From assembly GCA_963813415.1 (NCBI GenBank), contig CAWEYW010000001.1, positions 62,001 to 126,000 on the forward strand: DNA of 64,000 nucleotides, given 5' to 3'. A program made the position numbers and the translations under genes. Shown one piece after another: positions 54,101 through 62,858 of this stretch. The DNA comes from CAIWHR01 sp963813415 (lineage in GTDB: Bacteria; Pseudomonadota; Gammaproteobacteria; Burkholderiales; Casimicrobiaceae). Positions within the stretch are counted from its first letter, which is position 1. Each line of letters begins with the position of its first letter. The notes below the pieces were generated by a model that was given only the letters and a program-made list of their open reading frames with translations, was not told the origin of the DNA and did not search any database.

Positions 54101-55574
54101 TGAGCGCGGTCATGCGGGCGCCGCGCCGGCCGCGCAGCACGCCATTGACCGCATCCCGATGCAGGTACGCGCCGCGATGCCCGTGCCGCGTGGTGAATCC
54201 GTCCCCGAGCATGCGTACGACCTCGAGGAACTCCTCGCGGGTGAGCGTCGCATACGGATACGCGCGCTGCATGAGCTGGAACAGCGCCTCTTCCGGCCAT
54301 TCCTGCGCCGCGACCTCCGCGACGATCTGCTGCGCAAGAACGTCGAGCGGCTTTTGCGGGATCGACAGGCGATCGAGCTCGCCACGGCGGATCGCGTCCA
54401 GGAGTGCGGTGCATTCCACGAGCTCGTCGCGGGACAGCGGGAAGAGACGGGCCTTGGGGATCCCGCCCACCTGATGGCTCGCGCGTCCGGCACGCTGCAG
54501 GAAGGCCGCGATGGATCGGGGCGAGCCGAGCTGGCAGACGAGGTCCACGTCACCGATGTCGATGCCGAGCTCGAGGGAGGCGGTCGCCACCAGCACCTTG
54601 AGCTCGCCAACCTTCAGGCGTTGCTCGGCCTTGAGACGCAATTCCTTGGACATGCTGCCGTGATGCGCCATGACGTTGTCGGCGCCAAGCAACTCGGAAA
54701 GGTGGCGCGCCGCGCGCTCGGCCATGCGCCGGGTGTTGACGAACACCAGCGTGGTGCGCTGCCCGCCGGCCAGTGCCGCGAGGCGCTCGTACACTTCCTT
54801 CCACACCTCGTTCGACATCACGGCCGACAATGGCGATGCCGGCAGCTCCAGCGCGAGGTCGCGCGGGCGCACGTGACCAGTATCGACGATGGCGCACGGG
54901 TCGCCCTCGGGCGCAGCATGGACGCCCACCAGGAACCGGGCCACCTCCTCGATCGGCTTCTGCGTCGCGGAAAGGCCGATGCGCACCAGCGGACCCGTCG
55001 CCAGCGCGGCCAATCGCTCGAGCGACAGCGCGAGGTGGCTGCCGCGCTTGTTCGACGCGAGGGCATGGATCTCGTCCACGATCACCGTGCGGACCGTCGC
55101 CAGCATCCGGCGTCCGGATTCGGAGCCGAGCAGCACGTAGAGCGACTCGGGGGTCGTGACCACGATATGCGGCGGACGTCGGCGCATGCTCGCCCGCTCG
55201 GTCTGCGGAGTGTCGCCGGTGCGCACGAGGGTGCGAATGCCGACGTCCGGGAAGCCCTGCGCCTCGAGCTCGGCGCGGATGCCGGCGAGTGGCGCCGCGA
55301 GGTTCTTCTGGATGTCGTTCGACAGCGCTTTCAGCGGCGAGACATAGACGACGAAGGTCTCGTCGGGCAGCGGCGTCTCGATGCCCTGACGTACCAGCTG
55401 ATCGATGGCCGCGAGAAACGCCGCGAGGGTCTTGCCGGACCCCGTAGGCGCCGCGATGAGCACGTTCTGCCCGGCCTGGATCAGCGGCCACGCGCGACGC
55501 TGGGGCTCCGTCGCCTCGGGGAAATGCTTGCGGAACCAGGCGGCGACCGCCGGATGAAAGGATTCAGGAAGCAT
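51198..55574 (-). CDS. lhr: Large Lhr-family ATP-dependent helicase
   Basis: The 1458-residue protein is a bacterial Lhr: Walker A (AAPTGSGKTLAAF), DEIHALASNKRGSHLAL, SATQ, QRAGRASHQ (motif VI) in the N-terminal ~500 residues, then the winged helix and Lhr-core beta barrel (NTSYRIQRIEAGRVRVED) and a large C-terminal region (about 900-1458). The E. coli C-terminal region acts as a uracil-DNA glycosylase; this C-terminus looks complete. The start MLPESFHPAVAAWFRKHFPEAT fits the family; a longer frame upstream is a shadow. Transcribed ahead of the ADH operon. Confidence 0.93.
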   Translation of the reverse strand: MLPESFHPAVAAWFRKHFPEATEPQRRAWPLIQAGQNVLIAAPTGSGKTLAAFLAAIDQLVRQGIETPLPDETFVVYVSPLKALSNDIQKNLAAPLAGIRAELEAQGFPDVGIRTLVRTGDTPQTERASMRRRPPHIVVTTPESLYVLLGSESGRRMLATVRTVIVDEIHALASNKRGSHLALSLERLAALATGPLVRIGLSATQKPIEEVARFLVGVHAAPEGDPCAIVDTGHVRPRDLALELPASPLSAVMSNEVWKEVYERLAALAGGQRTTLVFVNTRRMAERAARHLSELLGADNVMAHHGSMSKELRLKAEQRLKVGELKVLVATASLELGIDIGDVDLVCQLGSPRSIAAFLQRAGRASHQVGGIPKARLFPLSRDELVECTALLDAIRRGELDRLSIPQKPLDVLAQQIVAEVAAQEWPEEALFQLMQRAYPYATLTREEFLEVVRMLGDGFTTRHGHRGAYLHRDAVNGVLRGRRGARMTALTSGGAIPDTADYDVVLEPAGQLVGTVNEDFAVESLAGDIFQLGNTSYRIQRIEAGRVRVEDAHGQPPSIPFWLGEAPGRTTELSLAVSRLRDGVSAALDAEPTKIAAVDALVRETGVGRDGMEQLVDYLAAARAALGGLPTQRRIVLERFFDESGGMQLVVHSPFGSRINRAWGLALRKRFCLKFDFELQAAATEDAIVLSLSTSHSFPLEEVARYLHSSSVRAVLVQALLASPMFTARWRWIASTSLALPRFRGGKKVAAPLQRMRAEDLIAAVFPDQIACAENIVGEREIPDHPLVRQAIHDCLYDAMDIEGLETLLRSLESGAVEIVTRELTQPSPLALEILTARPYAYLDDAPLEERRTQAVMSRRWLDEATAADLGRLDAAAIERVRGEAWPEPVSVDELHDALVGLGFITGAEVQRGSQWLDWMRELARAGRATELTIPGSAGPHAVAPDTLRLWGSAERLPQLQSVHPALSMQPVIDAPAEFASRSWSREDAVTALVRSRIEALGPTMAPALAASMGVELGDIEAALARLTAEGVVMRGFFTPDASAAEWCDRTLLARIHRYTVKRLRQEIEPVTSQDFMRFLFRWQHVVPSERRQGPDALDAVIAQLQGFEAPAAAWEAEILPARLEDYDFTWLDDLCLSGRAVWTRLTPPQAGAVNTGPIRTTPVTLLPRRAAAVWMRAAPSAAPDAQNVSARAQMVLEYLRSHGASFHDEILDGTGVLRTQLEQALAELVAAGLVSSDSFTGLRALLTPSEKRKPLHGGKRRRKTMFGVEDAGRWSVIRRANALANGSSLEAEERRQELLEHLVGSLLRRYGVVYWRLLQREASWLPPWRDLLRVLRRLEARGDLRGGRFVAGVSGEQFALPEAVDLLREVRRSAASGVLLSVSGADPLNLAGIVLPGAKVPALAGNRVLYRDGIAVAALVASEIQWYETLAPAEARVAEDLLIRRQPGSPLLAYLR

Positions 55575-55730
55575 CGAGAGGGATTTGCCAAAGCAACCAG
55601 ATGGGGACCACTGCCGGAAGTGCAACCGCACGTCATTGTGCCATTCGCGCAAGGGTCGATCTGGCGCCAACCTTGACGTACCCCGGTCAGGCGGTCGAAG
55701 CTTCGGCCTGTCCCGCCCCCAGAGAACAAC

Positions 55731-57032
55731 ATGAACGCCTGGCTGCGCCCGCTGCTTTGCCTCGCCCTCCTCCTTTTCATGCATGCTGCCGGTGCGCAGA
55801 CGACCCTCGCGCGCGACCTGCCGCCGGGCCTGCGCGTGCCGCCCGCCGCCGAGGCCGGCCCCGGGTTCGATGTCGAGCGCGCCACCGAATCATGGCTCGC
55901 GCTCCTGTCACCGCAGCAACGCGAGCTGTCCGACGCCTACTTCGAGGGCAACTACTGGCTGGCGCTGTGGAGCGCCCTGTACACGATTGGCGCGATGTGG
56001 CTGCTGCTGCGCAGCGGCGCGAGCCGGCGCATGCGCGACATGGCGGAGCGGGTCACGCGACGGCCCTTCCTGTCCACGTTGCTCTTCGGCGCTCTTTTCG
56101 TCATCGCAGCGCACGTGCTGGAGCTGCCGTTCGCCCTCTACGCGGGCTATTTCCGCGAGCACGCGTACGCCTTGTCGAACCTGAGCTTCGGCGGCTGGCT
56201 GCGCGAGGCGCTGATCGCGCTCGCCGTCAACGCGGTGCTCGGCGCGCTGGTGATCGCGATCGGGTATGCCGGCGTGCGCCGTACGGCCGGTCGCTGGTGG
56301 GTCTGGGCGACCGCGTTCACGTTCGTGTTCACGCTCTTCCTCAGCGTCATTTACCCGCCGCTCATCGCGCCGCTGTTCAACAACTACAAGCCGCTGCCCG
56401 AGGGCCCCGTGCGCGACGCCGTCCTGCAACTCGCCCGCGCCAACGAAATCCCGACGCAACATCTCGAGTGGTTCGACGCTTCCCGGCAGACGACACGCGT
56501 AAGCGCCAACGTCTCCGGCATCGGCGGCATCGCGCGCATCAACCTGAACGACAATCTGCTGCAGAAGACCTCGCTGCCGGAGATCAAGGCCGTGCTCGGG
56601 CACGAGATGGGGCACTACGTGATGCACCACGGCTTCCAGCTCGCGGTGTATCTCTCGCTGCTCGCCGGCATCGCCTTCGCCGCGGTCGAGTGGCTCATGC
56701 GACCCCTGTTGGGACGCTGGGAGGGACCGCTGCGGCTGCGCGGACGCGCCGATCCCGCCGCGCTGCCCTTGATCGTGGCGCTGTTTTCCGCGGTGTGGCT
56801 GCTGCTCAGCCCGCTCGTCAACACCACGATCCGCACCATCGAAGCGGAAGCCGACGCCTTCGGCCTCAATGCGGCGCGCGAGCCGCAGGGCTTCGCCATG
56901 GTCTCGATGCGCCTGTCGACCTATCGCAAGCTGCGGCCCGGAGCGGTCGAGGAATTCCTGTTCTTCGATCACCCGAGCGGCTATGACCGCGTCCGCCGCG
57001 CCATGGTGTGGCAGAAGGAGAACCTGCGCTGA
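55731..57032 (+). CDS. M48 family zinc metalloprotease (Ste24-like)
   Basis: The 433-residue membrane protease has a signal-like N-terminus, several membrane helices (around 60-85, 110-135, 150-180, 190-215), the zinc motif HEMGH in VLGHEMGHYVMHHGFQ near residue 290, and the third ligand in EAEADAFGLN. It is like CAAX prenyl protease 1, acting on membrane proteins. It has no partner. Convergent with the hydroxybenzoate hydroxylase gene. Confidence 0.92.
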   Translation: MNAWLRPLLCLALLLFMHAAGAQTTLARDLPPGLRVPPAAEAGPGFDVERATESWLALLSPQQRELSDAYFEGNYWLALWSALYTIGAMWLLLRSGASRRMRDMAERVTRRPFLSTLLFGALFVIAAHVLELPFALYAGYFREHAYALSNLSFGGWLREALIALAVNAVLGALVIAIGYAGVRRTAGRWWVWATAFTFVFTLFLSVIYPPLIAPLFNNYKPLPEGPVRDAVLQLARANEIPTQHLEWFDASRQTTRVSANVSGIGGIARINLNDNLLQKTSLPEIKAVLGHEMGHYVMHHGFQLAVYLSLLAGIAFAAVEWLMRPLLGRWEGPLRLRGRADPAALPLIVALFSAVWLLLSPLVNTTIRTIEAEADAFGLNAAREPQGFAMVSMRLSTYRKLRPGAVEEFLFFDHPSGYDRVRRAMVWQKENLR

Positions 57033-57041
57033 AGCGGTGCG

Positions 57042-58229
57042 TCAGGCGAGGCAGCGCTCCGCAGTCCAGCCGTAGAGCCATTCGAGCGCGTCGTAGAAGC
57101 GCTCCGGCGAACGGTCCTTCCACAGCGAGTTGCGCACGAGGCGCTCGACGCCCTGCGCGTGATAGATGCGTCCCATCTCGCGCGACGAATACACCACCCG
57201 GGCGGTGCGCACGATGCGCTTCGCTTCGTAGAGGCGGAAGCCCGCTTCCAGATCGCCGTCGCTCGCACGAATGGCTTCGCGCAACGTGACCGCATCCTCG
57301 AGCGCCATGCAGGCGCCCTGGGCCATGTACTGCAGCATGGGATGCGCGGCGTCGCCCAGCAGCGTGGCGCGGCCCGAGCCCCAGCGCTCGACGGGGTCGC
57401 GGTCGGCCGTCGCCCAGCGCTTCCAGGAGCTCGGCAGGCTCAGCAGGCGCCGCGGCCGCTCGCAGATACCCGTGAAGTAGGACAGCACCTCCTCCTGCGA
57501 GCCTTCGCGCACGCCCCACTCTTCCTGCTCGCGGCTGTGGAAGGTGACCACGAGGTTGTATTGCTCGCCGCCGCGCAACGGGTAATGCACCACGTGATAG
57601 TTGGGCCCGACCCAGATCGCGGCAGCGTTCCAGCGGAGATCCTCGGGCATGCGCTCCTTGGGTACCACGCCCCGATAGACCACGTGGCCCGACACGCGAT
57701 GCGCATCGCCGACGAGATGCTGCCGCACCACGGATTTCACGCCATCCGCGCCGATCACGGCGCAACCGGCGTACACGCGCCCGTTGCTGTCGGTCGCGCG
57801 CGCGCCGTCGTGATCGATGTCGATGCGCTCGACGCGGGTCGACGTGTGGAAATCGACATTGCGTGCGAGCTGCACCTCCTCGTAAACGGAGAGGTGGATG
57901 TCGGCGCGATGGATGACGGCGTACGGATTGCGAAAACGTGCGCGAAAGGCCTCGCCTACGGGCACGGACGCGATTTCCGTGCCGTCGACGGCGTCCATCA
58001 TCACGAGCCGTTCGGCGTAGACCGCGCGGCGGCGCATGCGCTCGCCGGCACCGAGGGCGTCCATCGCGGTGAAGGCATTCGGCCCGAGCTGGATGCCGGC
58101 ACCGATCTCGCCGATTTCCGCCGCCTGCTCGATCACCGTGACGGCACGGCCGAGCTGCGACAGCGCCAGCGCCGCGGCAAGACCGCCGATGCCGCCGCCG
58201 ACGACCAGCACGGGCGCGCCGGCACTCAT
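57042..58229 (-). CDS. 3-hydroxybenzoate 6-hydroxylase-like flavin monooxygenase
   Basis: The 395-residue enzyme has the FAD motif VVGGGIGGLAAALAL, the DG-type motif GADGVKSVVRQHL, and GDAAHPMLQYMAQGACMALEDA. These are typical of class A monooxygenases such as 3-hydroxybenzoate 6-monooxygenase and salicylate hydroxylase. Followed upstream by a gentisate dioxygenase gene, so it probably forms gentisate from 3-hydroxybenzoate using NADH and O2. It is the second gene of the pair. Confidence 0.9.
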   Translation of the reverse strand: MSAGAPVLVVGGGIGGLAAALALSQLGRAVTVIEQAAEIGEIGAGIQLGPNAFTAMDALGAGERMRRRAVYAERLVMMDAVDGTEIASVPVGEAFRARFRNPYAVIHRADIHLSVYEEVQLARNVDFHTSTRVERIDIDHDGARATDSNGRVYAGCAVIGADGVKSVVRQHLVGDAHRVSGHVVYRGVVPKERMPEDLRWNAAAIWVGPNYHVVHYPLRGGEQYNLVVTFHSREQEEWGVREGSQEEVLSYFTGICERPRRLLSLPSSWKRWATADRDPVERWGSGRATLLGDAAHPMLQYMAQGACMALEDAVTLREAIRASDGDLEAGFRLYEAKRIVRTARVVYSSREMGRIYHAQGVERLVRNSLWKDRSPERFYDALEWLYGWTAERCLA

Positions 58230-58284
58230 CGCGTGGCGATCCCCGCAGCAGGACGGCAGGCGAGAATGGCGACGGTCATTGCGC

Positions 58285-59349
58285 TCAACGGGGTTCGCAG
58301 CGCGGCGCGTCGACCTCGAACACGCCGAGCTTGCGATGCACGGGAGATTCGTCGGCGCCGATCAGATAGACGGGTTTCTCACCCGATGCGTTCGCGAGCC
58401 GGACGCTCGCGAAACCCGGTGCGCAGAACGTGTCACCCTGCTCGAACCGAAGCGTCGTGCCGTCGACCTCGGCGTGCCCGCGTCCTTCGACGACATGGAA
58501 CACCCGGGCCGGCGACATGCGCCGCAGCGCCTGCTCCTCGCCGCCGCGGAGCATCGCCGCCGTGAAGGCGATGGTATTGAGGCAGTCGCCGCCGGTCTCG
58601 GGATTGACGTAGGCGACTTCCACCAGCCGGTCGCGCGGCGCGTGATGGGCCAGCGCATGCAGCGCTTCGCGGGTTCGGGTCCAGTCGTAGCGCAGCTGCG
58701 GGTAGCGCGCGCTCGTGCGTTCGCCGCCGATGCGCGGCACGACGCTCGCCGCATACACCGCAGGGGATCGCGTGTCGGTCTGCGCTGCGCCCTGCATCAC
58801 GTACGAGACGTCGAGATAGACCATCACCGGCAGGTCGAGCACGTCGAGCCAGATGAAGGGTCCTGCGCCTTGGTGACGATGCTCGTGCCACAGCCCGGTC
58901 GGCGTCAGCACCAGGTCGCCGGGGAGCATCGGGCATTTCTCGTCGCCGACGATCGTGCATGCCCCCGCGCCTTCGACCACGATCCGGGCGGCGTTGGGCG
59001 TGTGCCGATGGTTCGGCGCCGTCTCGCCGGGCAGCACCAGCTGCATGCCGAGATAGATCACGCTCGACGCCTGCAGGCGATCGAGGTCGCGGCCCGGATT
59101 GGCCAGGACCAGCACGCGGCGCTCGGCCTTGTCCATCGGCGTCAGCTCGCCGGCACGCAACAGCAGCGGCCGGATGCTCGCCCACGGCCAGAGCGTCGGC
59201 TGCGTGGCGCTCCGCGCTGCCCCCGGTGGCATCATCGAGCGCAGGCTCGGCCACAGTGGAACCAGATTGGCGGCGCGCAACGCGGCGACGTACTCAGCCG
59301 GCAACTCCTGCAAGGTGCCGAGCTCGTGCGCGGCGGAGAGATCGTTCAT
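58285..59349 (-). CDS. Gentisate 1,2-dioxygenase-like bicupin
   Basis: The 354-residue bicupin has the iron His cluster HRHTPNAARIV near residue 120 and a second motif HEHRHQG; a C-terminal cupin (RVFHVVEGRGHAEVDG) completes it. It cleaves gentisate to maleylpyruvate. It lies 55 bases upstream of the hydroxylase gene on the same strand, one operon. Maleylpyruvate isomerase and fumarylpyruvate hydrolase genes are not adjacent; a GST at 42.6 kb could serve for the first. Confidence 0.9.
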   Translation of the reverse strand: MNDLSAAHELGTLQELPAEYVAALRAANLVPLWPSLRSMMPPGAARSATQPTLWPWASIRPLLLRAGELTPMDKAERRVLVLANPGRDLDRLQASSVIYLGMQLVLPGETAPNHRHTPNAARIVVEGAGACTIVGDEKCPMLPGDLVLTPTGLWHEHRHQGAGPFIWLDVLDLPVMVYLDVSYVMQGAAQTDTRSPAVYAASVVPRIGGERTSARYPQLRYDWTRTREALHALAHHAPRDRLVEVAYVNPETGGDCLNTIAFTAAMLRGGEEQALRRMSPARVFHVVEGRGHAEVDGTTLRFEQGDTFCAPGFASVRLANASGEKPVYLIGADESPVHRKLGVFEVDAPRCEPR

Positions 59350-59445
59350 GGGCCGAGGCTTCGCGTCGTGAAAGCGCCAGTCTACTGATTCGCGCGGGCG
59401 TACGCCAAACGGCACGGAGCGCCGACGGCTACCCCTGCGCGCCTG

Positions 59446-60483
59446 TTACGGCGCCGGATTGGGGAAACGGGACTGGACCTCGGCGATGGCGTGCAGCGTC
59501 CCGGGATCGAGCTCGGTCTCTGCCGCGGCGATATCCTCGGCGAGCTGTGCGGTGCTGGTCGCACCGACGATCATCGCACCGAGATACCAGCGACTGCGCA
59601 CGTACCCGAGCGCGAGCTGCACCAGGGACATTCCCCGCTCTGCAGCGAGTGCCGCGTACGCATCCACGGCGGGATCTACCGCGGGTTTGCGAAAGCGCAT
59701 CCCGGCACTGTCGAACAGCGTGAAGCGCGCCCCGGGCGGCCGTGCACCGCCACGGTACTTGCCGCTGAGGATGCCTGCGCCCAGCGGACTGTAGGCAAGC
59801 AACGACATCTGCTCGCGGAACAGCGTCTCGGCGAGGTCGGTGTCGACACTGCGCGAGAGCAGGCTGTAGCTGTTCTGCACGGTGACCGGACCCGGCGCGC
59901 CAACCTCGCGCGCGGCCGCACGAAACGCGCATACACCCCACGCGGTCTCGTTCGACAGGCCGTAATGGCGGATCTTGCCGGCCCGAACCAGCCGGGCCAT
60001 GCCTTCGACTTGCTCGTGAATCGACGGGCCGCCGCGCTCCTTCGCCGGGTCGAACTCGCTGGCGCCGAACATCGGCACGTTGCGTTGTGGCCAGTGGATC
60101 TGGAACAGATCGATGCAGTCGATCCGCAGGCGCCCCAGGCTCGTGTCGCAGGCCTCCGCGATCACCTCGGGAGTGAGATCGGTGCGGCCATTGCGGATCC
60201 ATTCGCGCCGTCCCGGTCCGGCGACTTTGCTGGCGATGACGAGATCCTCCCGCCGATGCCGCGCGAGGGCCTCGCCGAGATAGGCTTCCGTCCGGCCCTG
60301 CGTCAGGGCGCGCGGCGGGATCGGATACATCTCGGCCGTATCGATGAAATTGACGCCGCGCTCGATCGCCAGGTCGAGTTGGGCCTGCGCATCCTGAGGC
60401 GTGTTCTGCTCGCCCCAGGTCATCGTGCCGAGGCAGACCTGCGAAACGCGCAGCGCAGTGCCCGGAAGGGTGTGATAGCGCAT
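59446..60483 (-). CDS. Tas-type NADP(H) aldo/keto reductase
   Basis: The 345-residue reductase has GTMTWGEQNTPQDAQAQLDLA, the catalytic Asp and Tyr in DTAEMYPIPP, Lys in IASKVAG, and His in FQIHWPQRN, all as in Tas/IolS-like members. It reduces aldehydes or ketones with NADPH; the substrate is unknown. 96 bases upstream of the gentisate dioxygenase ATG, so it could be in the same transcript. Confidence 0.93.
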   Translation of the reverse strand: MRYHTLPGTALRVSQVCLGTMTWGEQNTPQDAQAQLDLAIERGVNFIDTAEMYPIPPRALTQGRTEAYLGEALARHRREDLVIASKVAGPGRREWIRNGRTDLTPEVIAEACDTSLGRLRIDCIDLFQIHWPQRNVPMFGASEFDPAKERGGPSIHEQVEGMARLVRAGKIRHYGLSNETAWGVCAFRAAAREVGAPGPVTVQNSYSLLSRSVDTDLAETLFREQMSLLAYSPLGAGILSGKYRGGARPPGARFTLFDSAGMRFRKPAVDPAVDAYAALAAERGMSLVQLALGYVRSRWYLGAMIVGATSTAQLAEDIAAAETELDPGTLHAIAEVQSRFPNPAP

Positions 60484-60569
60484 CAGGTGGTGTCCGTATT
60501 CGTCGAACAGCTCGCAACGACCACCGCATGCTGCCGGTCACTGCATCGCGGCAATGCGGCGCAAAAGAA

Positions 60570-60595
60570 AGGGCCGCCCGGTGGGGAGCGGCCCT
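60570..60595 (-). terminator. Terminator after the bactofilin gene
   Basis: AGGGCCGC and GCGGCCCT enclose a 10-base loop; the minus strand continues into TTTCTTTT. It is 57 bases past the bactofilin stop. Confidence 0.75.
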
Positions 60596-60652
60596 CCTTG
60601 TAGCACGAATGCACGCGCGCCCCGCCTCGAGGAGCGCGCGACCGGCGGCGCG

Positions 60653-61315
60653 TCAGGCGCGGCGGGCGAACTGCTCGGCCGTGGCCGTTGCGGGACGCGC
60701 AGCCGTCGGGCTTCCAGCGCTCGCCGCCGAGCCGCGTTCGAGCTGCTTCACGTCACCGGAAAGCTCGCCGCCCTCGGCAACGACCAGGCTGCCGTAGCGG
60801 ATGGTCCCGCTCACACGGCCCGTGCCATGCACCACCAGGCGTGTGCGTGCGGTGAGCTCGCCCGTGAACACCCCATGGACCTCGGCGACGTCGATCAGCG
60901 CGGTGCCGGTCAGCGTGCCGGGCTTCTCGATATGCATCACCTTGCTGTGCACCGTCGCCTCGACCAGACCCTCGATGACGAGATGATCGCAATCCGAGAT
61001 CTCGACGCCCTTGAGCTTGATGTTGATGCCGACCGAGAGCGTGCTGCCGTCGCGCGGTGCATCCGGGTTGGCAGCAGGCGCCGGGGCTGCGGCTGGGGTT
61101 GCCGTGGCGGCCGGTGCTGGGGTGCTCGGCGCTGGCGCGGCGGGGTGCGCAGGCTCGGCGCGCGCTGGCGGAGCAGCGGGTGTCGCGGTGCTCGCGCGAG
61201 CGGGGTTGGCGTTGGCATTGCCCGCTGCCGGCGGTTCGTAGAGTGCGGGCTTGAGGGCGAATTTGCCGGCGTCCTTGGGATCGGGGGCGCCGTCGCGGCG
61301 ATTGAAATTGAGCAT
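60653..61315 (-). CDS. Bactofilin (polymer-forming cytoskeletal protein)
   Basis: The 220-residue protein has a Pro/Ala-rich disordered N-terminus (residues 25-95) and a bactofilin beta-helix core: STLSVGINIKLKGVEISDCDHLVIEG, then VEATVHSKVMHIEKPGTLTGTAL, VHGVFTGELTARTRLVVHGTGRV. Unusually long linker for the family, and a basic C-terminus. It would form filaments for cell shape or localisation. Single gene with its own terminator. Confidence 0.9.
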   Translation of the reverse strand: MLNFNRRDGAPDPKDAGKFALKPALYEPPAAGNANANPARASTATPAAPPARAEPAHPAAPAPSTPAPAATATPAAAPAPAANPDAPRDGSTLSVGINIKLKGVEISDCDHLVIEGLVEATVHSKVMHIEKPGTLTGTALIDVAEVHGVFTGELTARTRLVVHGTGRVSGTIRYGSLVVAEGGELSGDVKQLERGSAASAGSPTAARPATATAEQFARRA

Positions 61316-61487
61316 CGGGTCTCCTTCAGGGGGTGGAAGACTGCCAGAGGCCCGCGAGCGAGCATGACAACGTCATTATTGCCGCACACGTGCGGTTGTG
61401 CAATACATGGGGAGAAATAATTGCTGCACGCCCGCCGCGATGGCGGACCACGTTCCGGCGCGCGTTGCACGCACCGGCACTCCAGCA

Positions 61488-61697
61488 TCAGTCCTCGATG
61501 CGGAAGCCGACCTTCAGAGTGACCTGGAAATGCGCGACGGCGTTGTTCTCCACGTGCCCGCGCGTCTCGACGACCTCGAACCAGTCGATGTTCTTGATGG
61601 TCTTCGACGCCTTGGTGATCGCGTTGCGGATCGCCTCGTCCGTGCTGCTGGACGACGAGCCGACGAGCTCCACGAGCTTGTACGTCTTGGCGGACAT
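61488..61697 (-). CDS. Dodecin
   Basis: The 69-residue protein is a dodecin: YKLVELVGSSSSSTDEAIRNAI, then NIDWFEVVETRGHVENN with the flavin-stacking Trp, and AHFQVTLKVGFRIED. It forms a dodecameric flavin store. GAGGAGG precedes the ATG. Single gene between the bactofilin gene and the heme sensor. Confidence 0.95.
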   Translation of the reverse strand: MSAKTYKLVELVGSSSSSTDEAIRNAITKASKTIKNIDWFEVVETRGHVENNAVAHFQVTLKVGFRIED

Positions 61698-61977
61698 CGA
61701 ACCTCCTCGCATCGTGAGCTGCACGAGGCGCACACCATACCGCAGCGCGCGGTGGAGCGCAAAGGTGTTGTCACGCCGGCAACCGGCGCCGCTGCGCGAA
61801 ACCACGCCGGGCGGCGATCCCTGCGGTCCGTGGCCCATGGGCCGCAGCCGATCGGCATGGCACGCAAATCCGGTGGCGTTGACGCGCATGAGCCCCGTCC
61901 CTACCATGGGGCCGCCATCCGGCACCACGACGTGAGGCGAGCGCAGCGGTGACGCAGCGAGCGCGCAGGAGGCCGCC

Positions 61978-62850
61978 ATGAAGCTTTTCTGGAAATTCAA
62001 CCTTGTCCTGCTCGGGGTCTTCATGCTGGGCCTCGCCGTCGCCGGGTACGTCGCGCACGGTGCACTGGAAGCGAATGCGCGCGAGGAAGTGGTGCAAAAC
62101 GCGCGGCTCATGATGGAAGCGGCGCTGGCATCGCGCAACTACACCACGACCCAGGTGAAGCCGCTGCTCGATGTGCAGATGCACTACACGTTCCTGCCGC
62201 AATCGGTCCCTGCCTATGCCGCGACCGAGCAGTTCAACGACCTGCGCAAGAACCATCCCGATTTCACCTACAAGGAAGCGACGCTCAATCCCTCCAACCC
62301 GCGCAACCGGGCCACGGACTGGGAGGCCGACGTGGTCAACATGTTCCGGCAGTCGCCAGAGCGCAAGGAGCTGATCGGCGAGCGCGACACGCCGCTCGGC
62401 CGGTCGCTGTATCTGGCGCGACCCATCCAGGTGAAAAGCGGCGCCTGCCTCGAATGCCATAGCACGGTCGAGGCCGCGCCCAAGCACATGGTCGCTCTGT
62501 ACGGCGTCGCCAATGGCTTCGGCTGGAAGATGAACGAAGTGATCGGCGCACAGATCGTTTCCGCGCCGATGTCGCTGCCGGTGGCGCGCGCCAGGCAGAC
62601 GTTCCAGGCGGTGATGCTCGCGCTCGCCGGCGTGTTCCTGGCGCTCTTCCTGCTGCTCAACGTCACGCTGTATGTCACGGTCATCCGGCGCGTGACGCGC
62701 CTCGCGAGCCTCGCCGATCAGGTCAGTCTCGGCAACATGGAGGCCGGTGAGTTTCACACCCGCAGCAAGGACGAGATCGGCGTGCTGACCGAAGCCATGG
62801 GCCGCATGAAGACCAGCCTCGCCCATGCCATGAAGATGCTGGAGCGCTGA
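61978..62850 (+). CDS. Membrane-bound c-type heme sensor (DUF3365) with HAMP domain
   Basis: The 290-residue protein has an N-terminal TM helix (LVLLGVFMLGLAVAGYV), a periplasmic DUF3365 (Tll0287-like) domain with QNARLMMEAAL, VPAYAATEQFNDLRK and heme motif CLECH, a second TM (VMLALAGVFLALFLLLNV) and a C-terminal HAMP (RVTRLASLADQV, MEAGEFHTRSKDEIG). There is no kinase, cyclase or methyl-accepting output domain. AGGAGG precedes the ATG. The Ser/Thr kinase gene starts eight bases after its stop. Confidence 0.9.
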   Translation: MKLFWKFNLVLLGVFMLGLAVAGYVAHGALEANAREEVVQNARLMMEAALASRNYTTTQVKPLLDVQMHYTFLPQSVPAYAATEQFNDLRKNHPDFTYKEATLNPSNPRNRATDWEADVVNMFRQSPERKELIGERDTPLGRSLYLARPIQVKSGACLECHSTVEAAPKHMVALYGVANGFGWKMNEVIGAQIVSAPMSLPVARARQTFQAVMLALAGVFLALFLLLNVTLYVTVIRRVTRLASLADQVSLGNMEAGEFHTRSKDEIGVLTEAMGRMKTSLAHAMKMLER

Positions 62851-62858
62851 GCGCGGTC

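Noticed and set aside
52680..55676. 998-residue plus-strand open frame across the lhr gene
   Set aside because: It is the antisense shadow of lhr: Arg/His/Gln-rich, no motifs, and lhr has all helicase motifs on the other strand.
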